A DNA stretch of 64,000 nt from the NCBI GenBank assembly GCA_034008185.1, contig CM067085.1, forward strand, positions 55,410,602 to 55,474,601, written 5' to 3'. The first letter of the stretch is position 1; every line of letters starts with the position of its first letter. The notes beneath the pieces were generated by a model. It ran no database searches. It saw only the letters and a program-made list of their open reading frames with translations, and was not told where the DNA came from. This stretch comes from Gorsachius magnificus. Its lineage: Eukaryota > Chordata > Aves > Pelecaniformes > Ardeidae. The translations under genes were made by a program, and so were the position numbers. Shown piece by piece: positions 23,706 through 38,100 of this stretch.

Positions 23706-25420
23706 TATGGGTATGGACAGTTTTGATTCCCCTCCATTTTTTTCTTCATTCATATTCTCTCCCAACCCTATCAAGCTTTATTAATCTGCTTCTGTGATGC
23801 CTTTTCTCATGCACCTTTTCCAGTTTGTGGGAAATAAATGCAAAACAAAACATCTACTCTCTTGCTATCTACTTTTCTTCAAATTACAGAACCTTTTAAA
23901 GAAAATACACAGATAGGGCAGCGTAGTTATATTTCAGTAGCACTCTGAAAGGTTTTTATGTGGTCATTTAGAAAATAAGCATGAGTCACTGACATGCTAT
24001 GAAAAAATAAGGTGTATCTTGTTAGTGGTGCTTCGATAAGAATGTTTTTGGCGTGTATCATTTCCCTAAAGAAAAAGACCATTTTTTTATTATTGATGAG
24101 AAGGTGAAAAGAGAAATAAATCTGTTCTTGAAATCTGATTAATAGAATTTCAACTATGTAAGCCATTGCACTCAGTGAAGGTAACGGTGAAAGAAATTAA
24201 AATTGACTGGAGTTAATTAAGATGGTTTTCAGATTAATAAGGTAATGAAGAAATATTTATATAAATAAATATTCTTTACTGAATAAATAAAAGTGGGAAG
24301 ACTTTCTTCACATTTTTTTTTCTACCAATAAGAGCAATTTTTATAGCTTTTATAATCTGTTAACAATTTTGTGGAAGTATCGCTTTATATTTTTATTGAG
24401 GAATGCTCTATGCAATGAAACATGTAGTGTGACTATCAAAAGCAGTGGAAACTCCATTTCCTGACTAGACAAAACACCTAAACTTCATGGAGCAATAGGC
24501 TTTTTAGTCAAAGTAGTTCTAGAGTAGGTAGTATGGCTACTCAAAAAATACAAGCAAACTGAATCCTGTGTGAAACCAAAACCTTTTAGTATGTTCTTAG
24601 CAGGTTAAGAGAGTAAGAGGATGCTATCACTGACATGAAACAAAATACACCAAGAAAAAAAATGATGGAATAGCTGAACTGATGAGAACAAGAAGTTCCA
24701 ATGAACCAAAAATTCACTAAATCTAAAAATGTAAAGTGCTGACCTCCATTGACCTCAACAAGTTGTTAATTAGCAGAGGATTAACACCCTTTTCATGTGG
24801 TGGCAATCACTAGAAAATAACGTGCATGCATCAAAGAACTTTAGGGTCTAACAAAAGATTAAACAGAAAGATTCTGTGGATTATAAATGTGGAATCTGAA
24901 AGGGGCACTACACTGTCCGGTTTGCAATTTTGAACAAATGATCAATATCTTAGAAAATAAAATATTTTGGGAAGAAGAACTGAAATTGAAACATAACTTA
25001 AAACCACTTTTTTTCTATTGCATTCATTTCTGAATTCAGTGTTAACACTTTATAGCAAGAGTTATTAGAGAAAAATGTGGACACATTTTAAAATATTGCA
25101 AATTTATTATATGGCAGCCAATAAGGAAATATTTTTTCTTAAATTAATTTTCCAAAAGGGCTTTAGAAAGCTTCATTCCAGTTTTAAATGCCTACAGACA
25201 CCAGGTTATTCAGTACTCTACATAAAACCACGACTTGAGTTGAATACTGTCAAATAAACAGAATCCCCCTATTCTCTCCATTATGAATCTGGTTTGCGCT
25301 CTCAAAGGCTGATGAGGGTTGAATTGTGTTTTGTATCCGAGGACCTGTGAGGAGTAGTAGCAACCTACAGCATTTTGGGTGTCTGTGTGCCTTGGGGATG
25401 CTGTGCCAGTGCCAGGAGAG
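23706..25420. other. AT-rich unique noncoding sequence
   Basis: No gene or repeat body recognised. It is strongly AT-rich, with several TTAAT and ATAAAT clusters near 24.2-24.3 kb. Confidence 0.5.
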
Positions 25421-25430
25421 GGGTGACAGA

Positions 25431-25552
25431 ACAGCCCCGGGCCCAGCACCGCCATCGGCCGGGCAAGTGCAGCCTCTGCAGGCCCGACTGCTCTGCAACT
25501 CCCGGCTATGCCAGGGGCCAGACCAGCAGCGCTCCGGAGCCCCTTGGTAGCG
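25431..25552. other. Isolated GC-rich, CpG-dense islet
   Basis: By direct count 86 of 120 bases from 25431 to 25550 are G or C (72%), and nine CpGs fall between 25438 and 25552. The flanks are AT-rich. The islet is too short for a formal CpG island. Open frames cross it on both strands (25250-25573 minus, 25326-25550 plus, 25375-25563 plus) because GC-rich DNA has few stop codons; none resembles a known protein. It could be a fragment of an unrecognised GC-rich transposon or LTR, a captured sequence or a regulatory islet. Confidence 0.6.
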
Positions 25553-28500
25553 CTGTGACATGAGTGAGAACAAACTGAGGAGCCAGAGTCAGTGTTAGCT
25601 GGGCCATTGACTGGATCCCAGCAGTTGAAATCTTAAATCACAATGCGTTTCTGTTTTGGCTGACAAGGATCGAAACCACACCAGCAAACACAAGCAGAAA
25701 TAAGGCATTTTTACAATGACCACAACTTTGTAAATGTGTTTCTAATAGTTTTGAATGCAATGCAATTTCAATCAGAGATGTATTGCTTTCTCTAAAAGGG
25801 TTGGTTGCTTCTTAACTCTGAAAATGTGGCTAATATTTTGAATGTACCTGCTGCAAAATAGAATTTATTTCCTTTCAAGATGCACACAATACTTTATAAT
25901 TTACTTCTGTAGTAGGTTTGTAAATTTTATTCTGATTTGGACCCCTGGGGCCCACATGGGTGTTGGAAAGCTGCCTGTGCACTGTGCTGGTTTGCAGATG
26001 ACCAACAGGGTGCAGATGGAGGGCTGTGTCCCTCCTGGGTTGCTCTGTGTCACAACCTGTGTTGGCAGACAAGCTGCACACCTCAGCTAGGTGGAGAATG
26101 TGAAGAAACTGAAATCCCATAAATGTAGCTGAAGAGCATGTGGCTTTCACTGCTCTTATAATTGCCAACATCAGAAACTTCTTCAAGTCAGCTGTCCACT
26201 GGGGAAATTTATGCACAGCCCTGGCCTCACCCAAGCTTGTGATTTATGGCATGAAGCAGTGGGTTGATGAGAACTTTTCTCTCATTGTAAAGACCCTCTT
26301 TAATTTACCTATTCAGACAAATATCTGAGCCATTAAACAAACTAAACTCTTAGTTTGTCTAATCACTTGTAGGTAGTGAGTTCTGCAGGTTAGTTATGTT
26401 GTAACTTCATACCCAAAAGAGTTAATTTCTGTAACTTTGTTTTATCAGAAGTACGGTATTTCTGCTTTTATAGGATGATAAATGTCTATTAGAGCACTTG
26501 CAGTTTATTTTTATTTCGCTCACCTTTAATTTCATCTTACTCAAGTCCTTTTTCTTTTGTTCTTTCTGCATTACAAATTTGGCATATTTAAGTCTTCACG
26601 ATGGACACATAAAGGAGTAATTTGTATCATGAAAGGGGAGTAACGGTGATTCCAGCTGTGATTTTCAGTGCTGCATTCATAGTTGCACTCATCAGAAGAA
26701 GCCCATGCTTTGACTGTCATATTTAAGGTCAGTCTTGCAGGGCTGACAAATGAAAAAAAATATTTTTCAGATAAACTGAGTGAATCGGACCTGGAAGTTT
26801 CTGAAAGATAATGAACAGGAAGCTGTGCAACTTTTAGACTTGTTTATCAACAGAGCCACAACTGAAGCACAAAGACATTCTCTCTGTTTTGAATTTGATC
26901 TCCTAATACTTGTGACAGATTCTGTGTTTCCAAGGGGATTTTACATTATTAATTATACTCCGATCCTGACGAGGACATGTTCTATTAGTACATTTGGTTT
27001 GTCTCTCTCTCACCTGTTCAACTACTGAATAAGCATTTGAAGCCTCCTGTCAATGCATAGGTCTGCAAAAATACACAATTTGATGTTGCCTAGTTAATTC
27101 ACTGATTTTTGAAGCATAACATGATTCAGCTTCAGACTTTATATGTCAATAGTTAAAAAGAAAATTAAAAGATCTTCTTAAGAGGAAATTAACATAATGG
27201 GTTCTAATCATATGTAACCATCTTTTAAAAAAGCTACTGGTAGCGTAAGTAACCGATACATGAATAGGCACTAATTTAACTCTTGTTTATTCAGGTAGTA
27301 GGAAGTTAATACAGAAAGGGTTCATATATGTCAAGTAAAAGCACAACTGCGTTTGATTCTCTATTATGGTTGCTTCAGGATTCCGATGAACTAGTGCCGG
27401 TCAGTTATCTCTCCTCCTAGTTAGATAAATGTTTCAACTGAAGTTCTTGGAGGGCCAGATTTAAGTTGTGCTTCCAGAAAAGCTCGCATAAGGAACTCTG
27501 ACATTTGCTTTCTCCACGTGTTCATGCTAGCAGAGTTGATTATTTGAATACTCTTGGAAGGCAAGTAAATTCAAATGAGTATTTGTGAAAGGTGTTGCTC
27601 TTTCAGATCTAGGAACTGAGCCTAGAGAGATATATTGTGTTAGACCTTCAGCTGTACTGCTGTAACTGTTTCCAGCAAAATCTGTGTTAGTGTATACCAG
27701 ATTAAGCTTTGTGCTTTTTAAATCTAAGACAGTGGTTCCATAAATACCTTAAACTACTCAAATCATGCCTTGCTGAAAGGCAGCATTGCCCTTTCCAGCA
27801 GAAATATGTAGCTGAGGATGGGAGAGTTGGGACTTTTCCTTTTGCTAGCATGGTTTTACATAGGTGTAAATCAACCATGAACTCCAAACTAAAGTATGAT
27901 AGAAAGAAAAGGCAAAACCACAACTAGATATATTATTTTTCACATAGCTTCCTACCACTTAAACACTTATATCTAGATGAATGTTTCATCAGAGTTCTTA
28001 TACTTTTCACAAGACTTGATAAAATTAGATTATTTTCACTCTTCAGAGGTCATAAACAGCATCTTTTGTTGACGATAACTAAAACTCAGAAACCTGTCTA
28101 AAAATACTCACAGCCAATGTATGAATTTTTAAAAGATTCACGTTCGTGGAACTAAATCTCTGTTTCAGTATTTACTGTTTGTTTTCAATCCTTTGTGTTA
28201 ACAAACTCAAAGGTAGTTTGCTGCAATAACTAAAATCCACAGGCACTGAGGCATGTACTACTTGGAATTACTTAGAATAAAGATGGTGGCCACAAACATA
28301 CTCATAGGTTCCTTTTTCCTTGAGCATTAGATCAGATATGGAAGTTGTCTGAAAGAACTTGTGCTGAGGGGATGGGAAATGGTTTCCATATCCAATAAAA
28401 ATACAGAGTAAAAGCTTAACATATATGGTAAATGATTCTATGAAATCCTGAGCCTCTCTTGTAAAACTGTCCTGCAGAATATTGAAGTTACTTTGAAATG

Positions 28501-31020
28501 CAGATGCAGTTCAATTACAAGACTAAGTGAATCAATTCAAGTTTTTTTCTTGAAGGCACTGGCTTTCGTAATTTTGCATTCTCTTTCCCTGTAAAGGGGT
28601 ATGGAGGGAGTGAAGGAGTTGATTTCCTTCTTTTTAGAGTTGAGTTTTTCATGGAAAGCTTAATGGATCAACAGAAATAAAAGTGTGGGGAAGACGTTGG
28701 TGTATAATAATCCTACTCTTCTACTGCTCCTGCTAATTCCAAATTTAGCCCCTGCTTATCACATGGTGGGAGCTATTCTCGTTATTACTTTCCTTAATGC
28801 TGTTCATGTTCAAAGTTAGGTTAGCACTGCATATCCCATTTATCACAGACTCAGTATGGAAAAGCCATATGGTGATCAAGGCTGGGAATTATGCCCCAAG
28901 TTTCACACTAAATGCACTTATATGGTCTTATGGCTACTTACACTTGGTGCCCATCTGTTAGGATGGCAGGGGGCCCACTGCTAAGTTGGCCAGACAATTG
29001 CCCTTGAGGATAGTTGCCAGACAATGTTTGAGCTTCAGTGGGCAACATAGCAATGGAAAAGCCATTGTTTTTGCTAAAACTGCCTCCTTATACCAACAAT
29101 GGCTTCTTACACATGGTTATAATTTCTACTTCACATAGAAAATATATGAAATAAAAATGTGACAATGATGATTTCTGTCCCTTGCAGTGGTACAGGTTAT
29201 ATTGCAGTGAAAAGATGTAAAAATCATCAAGAAGAAATGTTTCAAGTCAGACTGCAGTAGGTTAAAATTACTAATGTTCAGTACACAGGACATTTCACAT
29301 CAAATAGGAAACTAGAAAACAGACTGATGTAATACATCTGTGGCAAAGCTAAAGATGCAAGTTCAAAGTGTGCTTTGGGAATTTAGCACTCAGCTTTAGA
29401 GAGAAAAGATTGTATGATTCAAGTTGGTATCCACCATTCAGAAGGTGGGATGATCTTTACTAATTTCGAAGAACATATTTTGCTTCACTAGACTGCTAAG
29501 GAATGAAAGTATTACTTTGGAAAAAAAATTCCTTAGAGCTTTGCAATCTAAAACAAATTTGGACGTTGGAGACAGCATATTAAAATAAAGGTAGGGAGAG
29601 AAAGATAATAGGGAATAAAGGTATACATGATATAGCAAATGAATTTTGAAGGATATAAAAGTAAAGATTAAGCTAAGAAAAGAGGAAGAAGGAATTGGGC
29701 GGCACAGAGGAGGTATCGGAAGCATGAAGAAGCAAAAAAAGCAGGCAGATTTATTTATTGCCATTAAAAAAAACCCATTGTAGTCAAAGTCTCAAGTGTA
29801 GTTCTAGGAATTGACTACTTTGAAGGTAAAAGCAGGCAGTTGTGTCTCAAGAAAGGAGAGAGAAAACATAAGCAGGAAAAAGTATTCAGTCTAAGAAAGA
29901 AAAAGAAACTTTTATGTGAAGGGGAGCTAGGAAAAAAACAAGAAATTAGAAGCAGGTGGTAGCAACTGATGTTCACCTCTTCCATTGAGTTGTGTGGCTT
30001 AGGCCTTAGTAGGTCTGAAGTCTTGATTGCTTAACAGTGCATCTGAAAAGAAATAAAATTCTGCTGCTCTCAAAGTCCTTTCTAGGTCTGAACAACTCTC
30101 TTGCATCTCAGAGATCCATGCTGTCAGAATATCATCTTTGCCTATACAGATGATGATTTATTTATTGCCTTAATAACAATGCTTTCTGTATCTGTAACTT
30201 TCCAGGGGGCTTTAAACTTCATATTCTCATTTGAAAAATCAAGTTCAGCAGAAGTACTTGTTACTGAAAAATACCAATAACTTCACATTAAAACTTCTCA
30301 CAGGAGTAGAACAGTTTTGATGGAGATTTTATTGGAATAGGTCTCTGTGTCCAGAAGGAATAAACTAATTAAGAAGACAGTTTGGTGGTCAGAACAATTG
30401 CTTATGATGGAGAAAGTTGCATGACGGGTCTTCTTGTACCTGATTCATTCCAGGAAATGTGCTTTCCTACATGTCAGGCAAGTACCCTGGGTCTCTAGAT
30501 TTTCTGGAGGAACTGGTTGCCTTCTCCATTGTCTTGTTTTCATCTTGAAAGGGATCACTGGAATGGAATATTTTTAAAAACATAAAAACTTCCAGGGTCA
30601 CAGGATAAAGGAGCTGTCTGTGAAGCTTTAATGAGGAACAGGAAATTACTGATGCTAGGATGTAGTGTCCCACCCCAGAAGGGTCCAGCAGCTGAAATTG
30701 GTTGTAGATCTATTGTCAAAATTCCCATTGGATAAAAAGGACGAAAGTCTAATTTCTGCTCTGAAGACGTTAGTAACCAGTTTGACCCTCCCCAGTCTGA
30801 AAGGGGACACCATCCCCTGTTGAACTAGTTGGCTAAAGAAATGCTTGAATCAGAATTCTTGTTAGTGAATTTGGTCACTTTTTTTCCCTATTTCTAACAT
30901 TCATTTAATAAATAAGTATTTTCTAAAATAATCACGAAAGACACTCACTCACTATTGTGTGCTCTAGGATATCAGGTCAAACATGCTGAATTGTAATGGT
31001 ACCACTGATGCAAAACAGTA
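25553..31020. other. Mostly AT-rich unique noncoding sequence
   Basis: No gene recognised. A second GC-richer patch at about 25.94-26.10 kb carries the minus-strand open frame 25875-26234 (119 codons), which has no recognisable domain. A 10-mer GCCAGACAAT repeats at 28989-28998 and 29016-29025. From about 29.58 to 29.95 kb the plus strand is purine-rich. Confidence 0.45.
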
Positions 31021-31027
31021 ATTTTTC

Positions 31028-31100
31028 TTAGAATCATAGAATCTTAGAATCATCTTAGAATCATTTTCTTAGAATCATTTGTAAGGACCCTTCAGTCCAT
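31028..31100 (-). mobile_element. CR1 3' end with expanded tail repeats
   Basis: The plus strand has repeated 'agaatca' units (at least four between 31028 and 31080) followed by 'gtaaggaccctt'. This is the reverse complement of a CR1 3' terminus, where a 'ggtccctt' block is followed by ATTCTATGATT-type tail units. CR1 elements end in short tandem tail repeats of this kind in place of poly(A). The body upstream of the terminus is missing or unrecognisable. Confidence 0.6.
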
Positions 31101-32050
31101 AAATGTTTAGTTGTTTTGTGTTGGGTTTATGGCATTCTGTAGCAATCACAAGATTAAGAGGTTAAAAATTGGGTTCTGTATTCTTTTTTGTCTTCTATGT
31201 CTTTTTGCTGTGTAACATTCATAAAGAGAAATTATCTAGATTCATATTGACTTTCCAGGAGGCTGAAAGATGTGAACAGAAATGTGAATTTAATTTTGAG
31301 CTTGGTCCAATATCTAAGATTAAACACACGAGAACCTGGTTATGCAGTTCTTTCTGGACCTGAACTCTAGCAAAAACTTTTGTCTTTTAAGTTTCCCTGA
31401 AATAATTGAAACACAGTACCTATTAGTAACCAGATGTAATTTAAGCAAAATACTTTCAATTTTAACAGATGGGCCTTTCAAAACCAGCTATATGAAACTA
31501 GTTAATTTTGAGTGTTTTGTTCCTGGAGGGACATCATTTTATTTAATCATCATAGCTCTTATTTGCATATTGTGTTTCATTTGTTTCATGACCACATTAA
31601 TTAGAAGAAAAGACTATCTTGCTGTACATGACACTTCAGTTCCTGAATGAACAAGGACATGAGCTTTGGGCAAGTTGCATTAATTTTGTCTGTATAGAAA
31701 TTAATAACAAGTGTACCTCAAACTTTCCACTCCAAATTAATAATTTGAATATTTATGCATTAGAAAAGGCCATTCCTGACCCATGGCCAAGAGATTATTT
31801 TGTTGGCTTATCCAGAGGAAAATATTTTATGTTGACAATACATTACATGAGTGATTTTTGAAACACAAACAGAGCATACTGTTCTTACAAAAGCTTGATA
31901 ACAAATTTGTTTCCTCGATGCTTGGTTATGCCCTGAGAGGCTACTCTTTATCTGGGAAAGGAAACGTCACATGTCCATTTCTAGAGAAGTTCTACATAAA
32001 AAAAAAATGTACTTCCTAGTGAAAATCCCGAATGTTGATGTAATTAATGA
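31101..32050. other. AT-rich noncoding sequence with one hydrophobic open frame
   Basis: The plus-strand open frame 31342-31650 (102 codons) encodes one long hydrophobic stretch in its last third, followed by basic residues. It looks superficially like a membrane protein end. It has no recognisable family, no clear splice context and AT-rich codon content, so I treat it as chance. Confidence 0.45.
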
Positions 32051-32052
32051 AT

Positions 32053-32100
32053 TTTGAGGCCAGAAGAGACTATACCAAATTTAATCTGGTACATTGCTGC
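32053..32100 (-). mobile_element. Probable CR1 3' end relic
   Basis: The plus strand reads 'gaggccagaagagactata', a gap, then 'aatctggtacattgctgc'. This resembles the reverse complement of the common amniote CR1-type 3' end, in which the 'agtctgacc' and 'ggtcccttctggcct' blocks face this way. It lies about 1 kb from the 31.03-kb copy, but both are 3' ends, so they are separate insertions. Confidence 0.45.
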
Positions 32101-35100
32101 TGAAAATTCTTCCAAAACTAACTTTTGGGAAGATGTCTGATCTGGAAGTGAGGATTTCATGGAGTCATCACTCTTACAGTTGCTAGACTAGAAAAGTACA
32201 ACATTATAGGGAGGTGTACAAACACTTCAACACCATCCTTGAAGAGGGTGTTCAGACAGGTAGTAAAAAGGTTGAAAAAAAATCTGCTTGAAATTATAAG
32301 AGAAATTTCATCATGTATACCTCATTTCAGGGAGGTGGACTTCTAAGATGTAAAAGTTTTATGAGGCACTCTTGATAAGCAAAGCACTCTCAGAAAGCAT
32401 AGCTTCAATGAGAAGCCTCAAGTAGTCTATAAAGCCATGTTGACAGAAATATTTTTCTTTGAAGATATTTCAGTCTCGTGCTTTCCAGTGGAGAAGAAAA
32501 TCCTTTTCCACTCCACCTTTCCTGGAGTGCTTTATATTTGCAGGCTGCATACCTTTTGAGATCAAGGAGAACTACAGTTGTCCTTTTACCTGTGGTTTCT
32601 AATTGTTTGGCTGGAACTAGGACTAACTATCCCGCCTTAAAATTCACAAGGCTGTTCATTCTTAGGAACTTTACATTAAAAATCTTATCTTTAAAGTCAT
32701 TGTAATTAGTGCATAAAAATAACTAAATAAATAGGGTTTAGAAGCTGGTTTTTAATCATAGTTCTCATTTTGGCATCGGGAAATTTTGTAGCATCTGTCT
32801 TTCTATGCTTTTATTTATGTCTTCTTTCTGCCCTTCACTTTTACAGGTGTTTAAGAAATTCAACTATATTCCTACAATGATAATGTCATCCTCAGAGCCA
32901 CCTCAGAAAACAACAATTTCGTTTTGAACTTTGACTTTTCACTTTGACTTTTTATTTACATTTTCTTTTTTTTCCCATATTTTGTTTCAACCTTATTTTC
33001 CTACCAGTTTAGTAACTCTAGTGATATTTCCAGCTGAACCTGAATGTTTTGACTTTCAGATGAATTGCAAGGGACCTGCTAGACTCTGAAAGAGAGAATG
33101 AAGTGAGGTACAGGGAAAAGGACAACAAATTTTACACTCCTTGGTGTACCTTCTCCTTAACCTAACCTGAAGACCAAATGTCCAAAAACTGATTATGACA
33201 ATGATAATTTTAAAGCCATATCCTTTTTTGGGGGGAGGAGGGGACACAACAGTAATTTCTCAAGATAAACAAGACAAGTGATCATCTAAAGTAGGAAAGA
33301 TGAGGTTTATTGGGCAGTAATGGTCCATCTTAGGCACTTGATTTTACCTATACAATCAGAAAGAAGGGCATCAGGTTATGGCAGCTCAAATGAGGACAAA
33401 GTGTGATCTGTGGTTTGAAGTATTTCCTGGGCAGCCCACAGAGAAGCCTCAGACATTTGCCGCTGTCTGCTTCAGCACTGAAGTCAATGATATTGCATCT
33501 GCTTCTGCAACAGTTGCATGAATTCCATTCATTTTGCCTATGTGCATTTAATTTTTTTTTATTCCAGTTTCACAATACTTTTCTTGCAGATAATTAAACA
33601 GCTTACAAATCCAGTCTAATAAAACAATGGTATCACCTAGTTTGTCTAGATCCTATTTAATCTTAGAAAATTAAATATATTGCAGTAGCCATTATGTTGT
33701 TAATGCAAGCAAATGGTGTTTAAGGGAGCTTGGGTACCCCAGCAAATCTTTTATTCTGCAGCTCTTTTCTTGCTTGCGTTTTGTTAATTTTTGAGTGCTG
33801 CTCATGAAGCCAGGAAAGCAGTAAAGTCTTTGAAAAGCATGAAATAAATTCTGTTCAGTGAGTGGGTAATTGTTCAAGGTCATCTGTTCGTTGTCTTTGT
33901 CTTGATTGTTTGAATTAGTAGCTAATAATGGGGCTGAACCGTGAATGAATTATTATCCATAGGGCATATTTTGGGGAGTGTCAGGAAATATTACAGGGTA
34001 ATTAAGGTTATCCAATAGCAAGGCTGTGTTACCAGCAGATGTCTAGTAATCACTATGTTTAAAAAGTGTGGGGATTAAACTAAGATTATAGCTTTTATAT
34101 TGTCTGCCTTTACAAGTCATATTTGGAATTTATTCAGTTTATTCTGCTGCCCTTCTCCTTTTGTTCTGATTCTGTCACTTAAATTCCAACTTAAACACAG
34201 GCCTTTCCTGGTGAATTAAAATAAACATCAGCAGATGGTATGCAGTGCATGTGTATACAAAATAGCAGTGCAGTTATTGAGGACTACAAAGATGAGTGCA
34301 TTGATAAAAACTTGCTGCTACTATTTATTTGTTAACAAGTTCTGATTCCATTCTAGGGCTTGAACATTAGGCCTTATAGGTCCTAAAATAGTGCAAAGTT
34401 GAGGTTTTGGAAATATTTTTCAGCAGTGCAACAGTAGTTAACATGACAGGAGAGCTCATTTGGTCATTTAATTTTAATATGTTGAGTTGGTCATCTTCAG
34501 GCAAAACCAAAAGTCCTGAGTTCAAAGTTCTGCTGTTATTACTGACCCTAAGCTGGCTTAGTGCTACCAGAGGCCAGGGAAGGGGAAGCATTTGTTTAGT
34601 CCCCGATCCAGCAAATTTGATTTTAGCAGATGGGCTGAAGGGAGATAATGTAATGGACAAGTATCTGTGGCATCTGGAATGTCTGGATTTAGCACAGCTG
34701 ACTGGCACTGGGGTGGGAGGGACGGTGCAGAAGCTGCCTGTGCAAAGAGTGAGCCTTAGAGGTAATGAGAAACCTCTCAGTAGAAAAGAGTGATGACTAG
34801 GAAGAAAATGTCAGGACATTGAGGGTTTACAGCCTTAAAAGAGGAAAAGTGGGAGGCCTGAAAGAGAGGTACAAAATGAACGTGACAGTAAAGGGAAATC
34901 TGGACAACAGTGAGTGAAGGCTTTTGAGCAAGTGTTTATGTGCTTCCTGGGACCTCTTTGAAGAGGAGCACACTGGCAGCTTGGTTTTTTTCCTTGACAA
35001 TAATTTGAAAACACAAATTAAATAAGAAGTTCACTTTGCAAATTGTAGGTAACTTCCTGAAATCTAATCCTTGAATCTTCCCTTCCAGTCCTTTGCATCC

Positions 35101-38100
35101 TTTTTCATCTGACTAACATTAAGCGTGGTAAGCATTTTATTTATTTCTTTTGCACACTGCTGTCAGTGCAAGAGGGGATTATTACTTGATGAAACTAAAA
35201 ATTAAAACTAAAATATGCTCAGAATCAAAGCAAGATATTCTAATATTTAAAAATTGACTATAATCCAAATTAATTTTGTTTTGCATTAATTTTTAAAAAA
35301 ACCCAAATATATGACTTTTCACTTTTTAACCCAGATTGGAATTAACACTTGACTTCTGGTATAGAAGAAAAGCTGAGAACATGGAAGGGGAGGGACAGGA
35401 AAGGGCAGAAACAACCGGCAGAACATTTGGGGTTTGTGCAGTTAAAGATAAAGTTGAAATATGAGGTGTCTATGAATATATCTGTTCGAAATTATTCTGA
35501 GTTTAAGTCCATATTCACCCATATATATTACAACAGGATTTTAATCTGTTTAGGTTTCCCGCATTTGAAAAATGCAGGTACCTCATCAAATCAATTAAGA
35601 ACTTCAATAGCTATTAGTCCCTTCAGTGAAATAGTGTAATGCCTCTTGTTTGTATTCCAAGTCATTGATATCCATATGTTAACATGATAAATGGCAAAAA
35701 CTGATGTAAAATGCTCCTAGCTTTATAAAAGACATCCATCTTTCTTGCTTGCCCAGTTATTACCATACAAATGCCTGAGCCAGAGCCTGTTTAAACTTAA
35801 TGAGAGTATTTTTACTGACCTCACTGTACTTTGGGTTCAAATAGAAAACTACTCAACTTTTCTTTTAGCAAGTTATGAGTTTTGTTTAAAGAAAGTAAGG
35901 CTGACATTTTGTTTGATGGAATTAGTTAAAATACAGCAGTGGAGAAAGAGAAAGTTCAAACACCTAATCTTACCTTTTGATGTGATTGTAAATTAACAGC
36001 CACTGAATTAGCAAAAGCCACTGTAGTTTTTATAGCATCATTTTTGTATTGTTGGAAAAGGAGCTTAATGGAAAAGCTATATTTTACCCTAAAGCTTTTT
36101 CTTTCACTTTGTAATGAAAATAAATACGAGTGATCAGGTTTTCATATGCTAACTGAGTTTACTGTTGCAGCAATAATGCTTTTACTGAAATCTCAACATT
36201 ACCAAACATAAGCAAAGGCAATAAGTGCACAGGGCACTGCATTACTCCCTTGAGTGTGCTAGTAATGACCCTGGTTACCTCAGAGAAGAAAAGCAGTCTC
36301 TGCAAGTTCATGAGCCTCTTTTATACAAGAAAGGGGACAAATCTGGAGCGTTTGTTAATAATGAAGGAAGAGCCAATGTAATGAAGATCTGTCATGTGTG
36401 AGACCTAGACAGATCCAGTAAAGGTGGAAAACACAACCATAGTCATGGTCTGATTTTAGGACATTTGCAGGTTTCCTTAACCTTAATCAACACGTGGCAA
36501 GACATGCTTTTGCTTACTCCTATAAAATTGCCTGTGTACTTCTCTAAAACAGGGAGTCATCCATGCTCAGAGTAATGTTCAAAAACCTTCAACAAATTTA
36601 AGAAAAAAAAAGTCCACTCGTGATGGGAGACCTTGTTAAAGACCTCAGAAACTTACCAAACCACTAACACAGGCTTAACAGTTAAAGTTAGATGAACTAA
36701 CGAGGTATATTAGGGACAGAACATCCCTGTTTTACAATGTATGCATACATTTGTATTGGCATGAGACATTTTACTTTTCACCTTGATAATCTTGTGCTGG
36801 AGTAGATTGTAGAGGGTTTTGGAACTTTTTCTTGTCCTTTTTTCCACCAAAAAGGGAATCAAGAGTACGGAAGAAGATGTGTAGAGTCAATACTTTGCCT
36901 TATGATTTAGAGAAGGAAGAACGACCATTTGTTTAACCCCACCACCACATTTGAGTCTCAAGTGTAGTGAATGCTCGATATAAAACAGATGTAAAAAAAT
37001 AAAGTTCAGAAATTAGTGATGCTAGTAGACAAAAAAAGACTTTTGAATATTACTGGTTTTGCAGCATTGGTTAGAGTTAAGAAATAGGAGAACTTTGAAC
37101 ACTGTGTTTTCTTTCTAGTCCTCAGAATATAGATATTTTAAAGCTGTAATTTTGGGTGGATGATTACTAATGACTTTCTTTGATTTAGACCCTAAATATT
37201 TCTAAAATTATCTTGACCGACATAAAATTAACTGTGTATGGAAATCATTGAAACAGAATCTGCCTGTGCTTAGCTTTGGAAATAAATAGGATTGCTCACA
37301 TATAAGAGGCTAAACGTGTTGGTGTATTTGCATAACTAGAGTTGTAGAGATAGGGAAGTTGCACTAAAGTCCTCAATTTGCCATGCCAAGGGTTTTAGGA
37401 TTGTGTAAGATGTCTTTTTTTGGGTGAGCATGTCCCCTTAATCAATGTTTGCACACTGACCCATGTGGCATGGACCAGCCCATATCCCCTGGCAAGTTCA
37501 GCCCACTCCCCTGGAGTTGAGTCTGCCAAGCCAGGTAGCACACTACCCAGCTGTCTTCCAGCAAGCTGGTGTTGTTAGTGCCCTGTGAACTGGTAATAAG
37601 GTGGATCAAGAGGTATCCTCACTTCCCTGTCAAGGAAAATGTGAAAGAATAGTTGATTCACTGTAAGAAAACAATGACCTTTTTGGAAAAGTAAATATTT
37701 ACAGATTTTTGGCTTAAAAAAAAAAAATATTATAGTTTGAAGCTGTCCATAATCAAAATGAAGTTTTACTAAAGGTTAGTTAATTTGCAAATCAAATAAA
37801 ATATTTTATTACAATTTGGCCTAAATCTATTATTGCTTAAAAGGTTCTGGTTTGGCCACTCAACTGAGAGACCCATTTTTCTCAGAGTTCCATTCTCAAT
37901 TTCATTGCATGGAATTTGAGGCTGTAACTTTTCCTCTGAGATGAGAATTGTGACAACTGTACTGCATATGTGGCAATTCCTCATGAGTCTAAAACCTTGT
38001 GAACTCCAAGGCAAAACATCTTGTTGTGAAAGCCTGTAACTTTAACTGCTTTTACTTTGAATGCCTTTTGGATTACTAAAGCTTAAATCTGAGGTATATT

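Noticed and set aside
25875..26234. 119-codon minus-strand frame in a GC-richer patch
   Set aside because: The length is explained by fewer stop codons in GC-rich DNA; no domain recognised.
31342..31650. 102-codon frame with a membrane-like segment
   Set aside because: Hydrophobic stretches arise easily from T-rich DNA; no signal peptide, family or exon structure supports a gene.
34407..34793. 128-codon plus-strand open frame
   Set aside because: No recognised family, a comparable open frame on the opposite strand, and no splice or promoter context.
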